Shown: positions 11,935-28,204 of the stretch, piece by piece
Layout: each line of letters starts with the position of its first letter
Position numbering within the stretch: position 1 is the stretch's first letter
Assembly (NCBI RefSeq): GCF_949987535.1
Contig: NC_080067.1
Location: 67,642,128 to 67,706,127 of the forward strand
DNA: 64,000 nt
Direction of reading: 5' to 3'
From: Balaenoptera acutorostrata
Taxonomy: Eukaryota > Chordata > Mammalia > Artiodactyla > Balaenopteridae
Position numbers and translations under genes: made by a program
Notes under the pieces: generated by a model
What the model saw: the letters and a program-made list of their open reading frames with translations, nothing else
Told to the model about the DNA's origin: nothing
The model's database searches: none

Positions 11935-13841
11935 GTGAGTTCGGGATCTAGGTGTACGGGGTGAAGGAGGACGCCTGCCTGGCTGCCCAGCTTTGCTCTT
12001 CCCTGCACTGCGCTACGCGGAAAGCAGTCCACACCCGGGAGTGGCCTCAGCCTTCAGAACCGGGAGGGAGCTGACGGCGGGGCGGGGGCGCCCGGGGCGC
12101 GGTTGCAGGACGGGCGCTGAGCGGTGCCCTCCACCTGACCCGCCCGGAGCTTCCCGTGAGAAGGGGACCCTACTGGAATCCTCCCAGAGCAGGGATGCCC
12201 CGCGGCGGCCCCCTCCCTAGGATCGTGACAACCCCCTACCCCGTGGCGCCTCCTCTCGGCGCAAGAACAAGCTTCCCACCCTGCGGCACCCCCTCCTCGC
12301 AGTTGAATGACAGCCCCTGCACTCCCTGGAACCATCTTTACCCGCGACGTCCTCTTCCCCAGGGCGAAAAGCCCACCACCCTCGCCTGCTTCTACACCCA
12401 GCTTTCTCTTATTCACCACTACTAGTCTGTCCCTGCCTTTTTTTCCTCTTTAAAGCCTTGACTTCTGACATACTGGAAACTCTCTCCTCCAGGTGCCCCC
12501 ACCATACCTGTTGCCACTGTGGGCTCACCTGAGTATACTGCCTGGCTGTTGCTGTCAGTCTGTCCCTTAACTAAATATGCCATTCCTGTCCTGGGCCCCA
12601 CCTCTGTTTCTCTGATGCCCTGAGCTCCCTACCACTTGATACCTGTGAACTTGGTTCTTTGCCCAGGGCTCTACCTCCATTTTGCGCTTCCTCTCCCAGT
12701 CTCTTTGGGACTGAGGAATGGGATGTGTCCACCACCTTGAGAGACTTCTCACGCAGTCTGGGAGACCTTGACTGCCACAGTAATAGGCTTTATTTTCCAG
12801 TTTAGCAAAGTCTGCTAAACTGCCCCCTGTGAAATTAACACCAGGGCTAATCCAGGAAATCTAGAACTAAATTAACCCTTTTTCTCGTTGCAAACAGTCT
12901 AATTTAGTTTGACCCAAATAATTTGGATAATTCAGGGATTCTGCCCCTCGGTTTTACAGGCACTCGGGTCAGAAGTGAATTATGCTGTGGGTCTGGAATC
13001 ACAGAATTTCAGCTGGAAGGATCTCTTGATTGTTATGAACCTGCACCCACCTCGTTCCCCCACACCCCTGTATTTTCATTGCACTTGGAGCTGAGAGGGA
13101 GCCTCTCTTTTTAAAAGAGAGGTGGTCAAAAATAACTAATAAGCAGCTTGGGTCACTGAAGTGTAGTCTGTCAGGACTGGGGTCTTTCTACTCTGCTCTT
13201 TTGCCTGTTTATCTGACTGCCTGGGAGAGGCTGGATCCACACTCCTGGGTCCGTGTCAGGGCCTAAGGCCTCCCTTCTCTTCCTCCCCACACCCTGCACA
13301 CCCTTTCCTGGAATGTTTAGACTTCTGTGAATTAGAGAGCTGGAGGTTCGGGCCCTGCTGCCTTCTCTGAAGGGTAGTGGAGCCTGAGGAACTGGGCGCT
13401 CCTAAAGTTTTGCCTGGGGGCCCCAGGCCTGAACCAGTTGGAGTAATTCCTACCACCATTCCTGCAACCACAGGCAGGCCTTCACGGTGACTCACCCGCT
13501 AGAGCGAGTGAGAGTCTGCACAGGAAGGGGCCTTGCTGAGCTCAGCACTGTGAAAGGGGGGAGGGGGCTACTCTGGGCTCAGCCCCAGAAAAGGGGCGGG
13601 GGGGGGTGTCAAAATGGCCTTAGAATCCTGGGCCTAAGTCCCTCTCCCTTTTCTCCCTTCCAGTATGGGATAAACAGGAACTGGAGCCTGGCTAAGGGGA
13701 GGGGCATGCCTGGGAGGGCTGCAGGGTCACTTGCTGGAGGATCAAGTCAGAAAAAAAGCCCAGCCAGTGACCTGCACAGCCCCACAGGGGACATTGGCAG
13801 GGGTTCTGAGACCTTCCCTTACCCTGCCCCCCCCATCCTAG
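11935..13841 (+). other. AP2M1: AP2M1 intron 1 (5'UTR intron)
   Basis: It runs from the donor at 11935 to a C-rich acceptor ending in CCATCCTAG at 13841. The CpG-rich first 250 bases belong to the promoter island. Nothing else is recognised. Confidence 0.7.
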
Positions 13842-13857
13842 GTCTGTTCTCAGAGCG

Positions 13858-13875
13858 ATGGGCCGCGGAGACTGA
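13858..13875 (+). promoter_or_regulatory. AP2M1: Upstream mini-ORF in the AP2M1 5'UTR
   Basis: ATG GGC CGC GGA GAC TGA (MGRGD-stop) lies nine nucleotides before the main ATG, in the same exon. The minimal spacing would favour leaky scanning over reinitiation. A G at +4 but C at -3 makes its start context weak. Confidence 0.6.
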
Positions 13876-13884
13876 GCTGCCGCC

Positions 13885-20352
<6,468 letters not shown>

Positions 20353-20835
20353 CTGCCTAGTGGCAGCTAGCCCGCCTCCCCACCCACCCTCTTCCACGGG
20401 CCTGGGTGCCCTTGGCCACCACACGTCAGTGTCTCCTCCCTCCTGCTTTGCTGCCTTCCCTTTGCACCAGCCCCTGCGTCTAGGTCTGGACCAACCACGT
20501 TGTGAGCGGGACTGTCGGAGCAGTCCCTGGGCTCCCTGGGCAGGGTGGTTTCTGAGGCTCCTGCTCCTCCGTCCATCTGCCTGCCCCAGCCCCGTGCCAG
20601 GTTCTGAGTTCTGCGACCAAAGCCAGGTGGGCCCCATCCCCTCCCCTCCCCTGTGGCCACATCTCTCTGGAGTGGGAGGGTCGGCTGCCCCTCACCTCGG
20701 AGCTCCCCCAAAGGCCAGTAACGGATCCCCAGCCCTCAATTCCTACTCTGCTTTGGGATAGTGTGAGCTTCATTTTGTACACGTGTGACTTCGTCCAGTT
20801 ATAAACCTAATAAACTCTGTAGAATGGAGTTGCTG
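20353..20835 (+). other. AP2M1: AP2M1 3'UTR
   Basis: About 480 nt of C-rich sequence ends just after AATAAA at 20809-20814 (CCTAATAAACTC). The TGTTGAAGTGG stretch downstream could serve as the GU-rich element. Confidence 0.85.
20809..20814 (+). promoter_or_regulatory. AP2M1: AP2M1 poly(A) signal
   Basis: Canonical AATAAA about 460 nt after the stop codon. Confidence 0.85.
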
Positions 20836-22300
20836 GCTAAATGTTGAAGTGGAAGGTACATGGGGAGGGGGTCTGGTGGGACTGCTGCTCCCCTGTCTTA
20901 CTTGGCCTGCCAGGAGTAGAATTTTCTATTCCAAACTCTCTTTTGTCTCAATTGTTACGTCCCTCAGGGCCATCTAAGCTCCTGACAGGTGTTAGCCCCA
21001 GGTCTCCCGTCTCCTCTGAGAAAATAGCCTCAAGGACAAGAAGCCCCACCTGGCCCCGGTTCCCTGAGGGTAGAGATTCTTAAAATCATTCTCAGCTTTA
21101 GGCAGGTATTTTTCTAATTAGCAGAGATTAAGCAAGGTTTACATTTGGTCTTTCCAGCCATCCTTAGAAACTGACCTCTTAATTCCATCCTCTTCTCAGT
21201 TACTCAGGCTTCACAGACCTCAGTGGGTGGGTTGCAAAAAGGAAAAATGACTCTTCCCAGGCCTCTTAGAAAATTCCTCCCTCTGTGCCTCCCCTTCTCC
21301 ATAGAATTGTATGGTGAGCGAGTCCCTGAGGGGAGTGCTTCATATTCTGCTGATGTGTTGGAGCAGATAAAGATTTGCCATCACTGGTTTTCCCTTGCTT
21401 GGTCTCAACCTTTTTTTTAAAAAAAAGAGGGCTTGAGTTTTAGCTCAGTTTTGTTTTTAAAATTTATTTATTTATTTATTTATTTCGGGCTGTGCTGGGT
21501 CTTCGTTTCTGTGCGAGGGCTTTCTCTAGTTGCAGAGAGCGGAGGCCACTCTTCATCGCGGTGCGCGGGCCTCTCACTATCGCGGCCTCTCTTGTTGCGG
21601 AGCACAGGCTTCAGGCGCGCAGGCTCAGTAGTTGTGGCTCACGGGCCCAGCTGCACCGCGGCATGTGGGATCTTCCCAGATCAGGGCTCGAACCCGTGTC
21701 CCCTGCACTAGCAGGTAGATTCTCAACCACTGCACCACCAGGGAAGCCCGGTCTCAACCTTTTTAAACCAAAAACATCTATTAAGAGAAAATATACAATG
21801 AACTCCCATGTCGCATCCTGGTGATTCAACTTGTCATCTCCTTAATATCACATCCAGCCTGTGTTCGTGCTTAATCCAAGTGTCCTACAAAAATTTTCAC
21901 AATTTACATCTGGATCCAAACAAGGTCCATTGTGATTGGTGAATGCTTCTTAAATCTTAAAAATCACAGGTTCTCCCTTAGCTCTTGCAGTGTTGAAGAA
22001 ACCAAATAGTTCTGTAGTTTCTCCATCAGAATTACTTTCCCTGTGTTTCATATGAAATGGAAATAACAGGATTGACTCCTCACCATGTCAAAAGGATGGA
22101 TAACGTTGTGACTTTAGGTGACAATTTTAGAGCCCAGTTGGAAGAATATTCACAGTAAATGTGAAGCAGTAGCATCATCAGGGTACGAAGAAGTCTGCTT
22201 TGGGTGTAGGTAGGGAATAAATAGTAGTGAATTTACACAGACCTTGTCGATCTGGTTTTCTTGCCCTGTGGCGGTCAGTGAGGCAGTGCCTGGGGGTGGT
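20836..22300. other. AP2M1-ABCF3 intergenic spacer
   Basis: Apart from one CHR-type SINE at 21415-21749, this is unique sequence without recognisable exons. Confidence 0.75.
21415..21749 (-). mobile_element. CHR-type SINE between AP2M1 and ABCF3
   Basis: Antisense copy: a T/A-rich tail on the left, and the SINE head, read as ACCACCAGGGAAGCCC, on the right. The tRNA-like B box reads as GGGCTCGAACCC. The target-site duplication GGTCTCAACCTTTT is at 21401-21414 and 21750-21763. Confidence 0.92.
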
Positions 22301-22944
22301 GGGAGGACGTAATTCGCTTAAGTCAGCTGAGCTGTCAAGTGTGAGAGGACTGAGTGCAGGTCGCGGGCGGGCTGGCTACCTGACCAAGACAAGCAGCCCG
22401 TAGGGCCAGCGAACCGGAACAAAACCCGCGGCTGCACAGAACGGCGCCAGGGGCTTCTAAGAGCTCAGGGACCAGCGTGAGTCAGCAAAGCTCTCGGCGG
22501 GCTCCAAAATGGACCCAGACAGGCGCGCAGCGGCTGACGCGCCTCAAGGGAGCGTACAGAATCTAGCAAGGCCGAAGTGCTTTATCAACCGCCCTTTTCG
22601 GGAGGTTCCCAGATAAACCGCGAGCTTCCTTGCACCCAGCCCCCGCCGCCGGCAGAAGCTCCACCTCCCAGAAGGCAGCGAGAACCGCACGTGTGGCTAA
22701 TTTTTTAGTGGAAAGGGTTGCGCAAGCGCAGAGAGTGTGGCTCAGCGTAGACTCTGAGCGGCGCTTGCGCACCGTTCCACCAGCTCCGTTCACCCCGCCC
22801 ACCGGGCTCTGCGAACTCCGCGCCTTTCTTACGTCACCGTTTCGCATGCGCTTTGGAAGGAAGGGTGAGATTTCGGGGACGGGCAGGGGGCGGGCCTTGG
22901 CCGAGGTCTCACGGCGACTGCGCGGACGGGAGCCCGACTGGAAC
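22300..22944 (+). promoter_or_regulatory. ABCF3: ABCF3 CpG-rich promoter
   Basis: GC/CpG-dense region with three NRF1-like sites (22718-22730 TTGCGCAAGCGCA; 22761-22771 GCGCTTGCGCA; 22841-22852 TTCGCATGCGCT), an E-box CACGTG (22688-22693), an ATF/CRE-like TTACGTCA (22829-22836) and a GC box (GGGGGCGGGCC). There is no TATA box. This is a housekeeping-type promoter architecture. The transcription start is not determinable here. Confidence 0.75.
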
Positions 22945-25900
22945 ATGGCGACTTGCGCTGAAATCCTGCGGAGCGAGTTCCCCGAAATTGACGGACAGGT
23001 CTTCGACTACGTGACGGGTGAGCCGAACCGAATCAACGCGCTGGGGATGCCGAAGTGGTAGTCAGAGGGGGAGTACTAAGGGAGGGCAGTGCCGGGGGCC
23101 GCTGCTAGGCCTCTCCTCTGCGTGACCTCTTGGCCCGAGGGCCAGTTGGGTCTGGAGCCCGGACTGGGGCCGCGGTACAGGGATTAAAACTGCTTGTATG
23201 TCCACTCTACCTGGTATTTTCCTCGTCTTGCCACGCCCGCCCTAGGCGTCTTGCACAGCGGCAGTGCGGACTTCGAGTCTGTGGATGACCTGGTGGAAGC
23301 TGTGGGGGAACTGTTGCAAGAGGTGTCCGGGGACAGCAAGGATGACGCGGGCATCAGGGCCGTGTGCCAGCGCATGTACAACACTCTGCGCCTGTACGTG
23401 CCAGGGCACGGGGATTCGTGGGGGAGGTGGGAGGGCGGACGGTCAGGAGACGAGATGTGAGGGAGGAAGGTCTGATGGCCACAGAGCTTTCTCCTCCACT
23501 TCTGACTCTTTGCTTTCTATCCCTACCCTCAAGGACTGAGCCACAGACCCAGGGAAACAGCCAGGTGCTACTAGACGCCCCCATCCAGTTGTCAAAGATA
23601 ACAGAGAACTACGGTGAGAGTGAGGGAAGATTGAACTAGCTGCCCTATGTCCTTTTCTTGGCCTCCACCCCCTAGCCACCTGCCCCCTGGAGCTCAGAAC
23701 TCTTGGTACCTCTGTTCCACAGAACAAGGTTTTAGGAGCTAGTTGATGTCTTTACTGAGGGCAGATGAGCCTATTAATAAAGGGATTAGGATTGGAGAGT
23801 TCTCTAAACTCTTGGGTGTGGTAGGAAGCATATGGGCCTTGCAGCTGGACAGTCTTGGGTTCACTCCCCAATTTTGCGACTTACTAACCAACTGCATGAT
23901 CTTGTAAGAGTTGCCTGTCTGCTCCCAGTCTCTGTATCCTTAATCTGTGAATTGAGTTTTTGTTTTGTTTTTAAGTGTTGGGAGGATGATATTTATCTCC
24001 AGGATTTGTAAGGCTTTCCTTTAAATGTATGTTTCTGTGTTTAGTTTGTGTTAGTTACTCAAAATGTTAGTTTCCCCTCCCTTAGGGAGAAGGTGACAGC
24101 TTTTCTTATCGCTTACAGACTGTGGCACCAAACTTCCAGGCCTGCTAAAGAGGGAACAGTCCTCGGTGAGGAGGGGGAGGAGGAAGAAAAGGAGAGGGCT
24201 GTATCTGTGGTGGGAGTGGGAGTTGCTTGTCTCTAAATATTGGAGTATCTTTCTGGGGGATTTCTGATTGTCTTTTCCTGAGTCTCCGAGCCTACACCCT
24301 AGGATGAAATGGTTGTGTTTGGACCCTTAGACAGTGAATGCAAAGAAGCTAGAGAAAGCTGAGGCTCGACTGAAGGCAAAGCAGGAGAAGCGCTCAGAGA
24401 AGGACACACTCAAGACCAGCAGCCCTCTGTGAGTTTAGTGAGAAAGGCTGAGAAGAGAGCAGAGCAGTCTCTATTGGGATGGAAGGGGGCTTGGGAGTGC
24501 TAAAAGCCATCCATTTCTCCCTTTAAAAGAGTTTTGGAAGAGGCATCAGCCAGCCAGGCAGGCAGCAGAAAGGAGAGTCGGTTGGAATCATCTGGCAAGA
24601 ACAAATCCTACGATGTGCGAATTGAGAACTTTGATGTATCTTTTGGCGATAGGTGAGGGAGTGGCAGTGGGGGAGTGGGGGTGACATTTTTCTTTTTCCA
24701 GTTAAAGGAGAATTAGGAGAGGTGAAATGGGGCTAAAAATAGTTAGGTTTCTGTTGTTAAACTTGCTGTGCAACTACCTCTAGAGTACCCTTTGTCTCCT
24801 TCCTACTACCCCTGCAGGGTACTGCTGGCTGGAGCAGATGTGAACCTGGCATGGGGCCGCCGCTATGGGCTGGTGGGTCGGAATGGACTAGGGAAGACGA
24901 CACTGCTGAAGATGCTGGCCACCCGGAGCCTGCGGGTTCCAGCCCACATTTCCCTGCTGCACGTGGAGCAGGAGGTTGCTGGAGACGACACCCCTGCCCT
25001 GCAGAGTGTGCTGGAGAGTGATACTGTGCGAGAAGATCTCCTGCGTCGGGAGCGGGAGCTCAGCGCCCAGATTGCTGCTGGCAGGTGAGGGCTCCTGGCA
25101 AGGGATTGACCAGCAGCAGCTGTGCTTCACAGAGTGCCTGCCGTGCTGGCACAGTCCACAATTCGTGTGCCCATCCTAGTAGGCAGCAGAGCTTAGTACT
25201 TGGCACTGTGGGGCTGTAAATCCCTTGTTCCTGGCACAGTGCCCATTGCCCTCACCGCCATGAGCAAGTCCTTCCTGTGCTCTGTTCCTGTCCCAGCAAC
25301 AAGGCAGCCAGTGGCCTGCTTTGCAACTGTCCTGGGGTGCAGGATATACTAGTAGACTGCGCCCACTCAGGCTGATTGCTCTTCCCCCATTCGTAGGGCC
25401 GAGGGCTCAGAAGCTGCACAGCTGGCAGAAATCTATGCCAAGTTGGAGGAGATTGAGGCTGACAAAGCACCTGCCAGGTATTTAAAATTCCCTTCCTTTC
25501 TTCAGATTTCATCTTTCCCTTCTGTTACCTATTCCAACCAGGTTCTTTAATTTCTTCATTTCTAGAGCATCAGTCATTCTTGCTGGGCTTGGCTTTACCC
25601 CCAAAATGCAGCAGCAGCCCACCCGGTGAGTGGCCCTTACCATTCTTGGCTCTGAACACTGTTGGCTCTGCCTCTGCCTGTTCTCGTGAACACTCGCCCT
25701 TGTGATGCAGCTCTGTCTCTCTTTAGGGAGTTCTCAGGTGGCTGGAGGATGAGACTGGCCCTCGCCCGGGCTCTGTTTGCTAGGTGAGTCTCCTGGGCCT
25801 GTGTATGGATACTGTGGAGAATGGGCTTGGCTCTTGCAGGGTGGCAACAAGTCGCTGACCTAAAACCTCAAGCCTTGCATTCTTCTTTTCCACAGGCCAG

Positions 25901-27179
25901 ATCTGCTGCTGTTAGATGGTGAGTTTGAAATGGGGCACCCTGACTTTGGGGTGCAAAAGCGTGCCATCATCCAAGTTCCCAGTTCTCTAGCCCTTCTATC
26001 CCAAACGTGTCCTCCTCCACTTTTCCAGAACCCACAAACATGCTGGATGTAAGGGCCATCCTGTGGCTGGAGAATTACCTGCAGGTGAGTGCCTGCAGGT
26101 GCTGGAGTAAGTCTGGGAAAGGTCTGCCTCCAAGACCGTTGGGGTCTGGGAGCTGACTGCCCTCCCAAACTGGGCCTGCCATCCTGTGACCCCCCCTCAG
26201 ACGTGGCCCTCCACAATCCTGGTCGTCTCCCACGACCGCAACTTCCTGAATGCCATAGCCACAGACATCATCCACCTGCACAGCCAACGGCTGGATGGTT
26301 ACCGGGGAGACTTTGAGACCTTCATCAAGAGCAAGCAGGAGCGGCTGCTCAATCAGCAGCGTGAATATGAGGCCCAGCAGCAGTATCGCCAGCATATCCA
26401 GGTGTGGGAGCAGGCGGGGCTGGGGACCTGTCCCATCCCATGGGTATTAGAGTTGCGGGGAGTGAGGGAGCTGAACAGTACCTGAACTCATCCACCTGCA
26501 GGTTTTCATTGACCGGTTTCGCTACAACGCCAACAGAGCCTCTCAAGTGCAGAGTAAACTCAAGATGCTGGAGAAGCTGTGAGTACTGTGTCTCTGACCA
26601 GGCTTTGACTCATGTCTCTTATTTGCTTCCCTCATTTTGTAGGCCACCCCTTGCCCTCCCACTCTAGATCTCCCCTTTTCTACAAACCAACTTTAATTTC
26701 CTCCCCTGCAGGAAGGCAGGGTATTCTGTTACTGCTCTTGGAGAGTTAATCTTTCCCCCAGGCCTAGGCAACTATCAGTCTACTTTCTGTCTGTATATAT
26801 TTGCTAATTCTGGACATTTCGTATAAATGGAATTGTACATGTGACCTTTTCTGTCTGGCTTCTTTCGCTTAACATAATGTTTTTGAGGTTCATTGTGTCG
26901 GAGCATGGATTAGTGCTTCACTCCTCTTTATGACCAGGTAATATTCTGTTGTAGGGATAGTCCACATTTTGTTTGTTGACTCATCAGGTGGTAGACATTT
27001 GGATTATTTCCCCTTTTTGGCTCTTACGAATAATGCTACTATGAACATTTGTGTACAAGTTTTTGTGTGGACATGTGTTTTCTATTCTCTTGGGTACATA
27101 CCTAGGAATGGAATTGCTGGGTTACATGGTAATTCTATGTTTAAATTTTTGAGGAACTGCCAAACTGTTTTTATTTTAT

Positions 27180-27210
<31 letters not shown>

Positions 27211-28167
27211 TTGGCTCCATTGGGTCTTCGTTGCTGCATGTGGGCTTTCTCTAGTTGTGGCGAGCGGGGGCTACTCTTCGTTGTGGTGCGTGGGCTTCTC
27301 ATTGTGGTGGCTTCTCTTGTTGCAGAGCACGGGCTCTAGGTGCGCGGGCTTCAGTAGTGTGGCACGTGGGCTCAGTAGTTGCGCCTTGCGGGCTCTAGAG
27401 CGCAGGCTCAGTAGTTGTGGCGCACAGACTTAGTTGCTCTGCAGCATGTGGGATCTTCCCGGACCAGGGCTCAAACCTGTGTCCCCTGCATTGGCAGGCG
27501 GATTCTTAACCACTGTGCCACCAGGGAAGCCCTCCAAACTGTTTTTAAAAGCAGCTGCACCATTTTACATTCCAACCAGCAATGTATGAGGGTTCCAATT
27601 TCTCTGCCTTCTTGCCAACACTTATTATCTGTCTTTCGAATTTTAGCCATCTTAGTGGGTGTGAAGTGATATCTCATTGTGATCTTGATTTGTATTTCCT
27701 TAATGACTAATGGTGTTGAGCATTGGAGGTTTTTTTAATTGAGGTAGAGCTGATATGCAGTATTATATAAGTTTCACGTGTACAGCATAGTGATTCACAA
27801 TATTTAAAGGTTACATTTCATTTATAGTTATTGTAAAATATCGGCGGTATTCTCTGTGTTGTGTCATATATTCTTGTAGCTTATTTATTTTATACATAGT
27901 AGTTTGTATCTCTTAATCCTCTACCCAGTCTTGCCCCTCCACCCCTTTCCTCTCCCCACTGTTAACCACTAGTTCTCTATATCTGTGAGTCTCTTTCTTT
28001 TTTGTTATATTCAGTAGCTTTATTTTTTAGATTCCACCTATAAGTGATATCATACAGTATTTTTTTTTCTCTGCCTTATTTCACTTAGCATAATATTCTT
28101 CAAGTCCATCCATGTTGTTACAGATGGCAAAATTTTATTCTTTTTTTGTGGCTGAGTCGTTTTCCAT

Positions 28168-28204
<37 letters not shown>

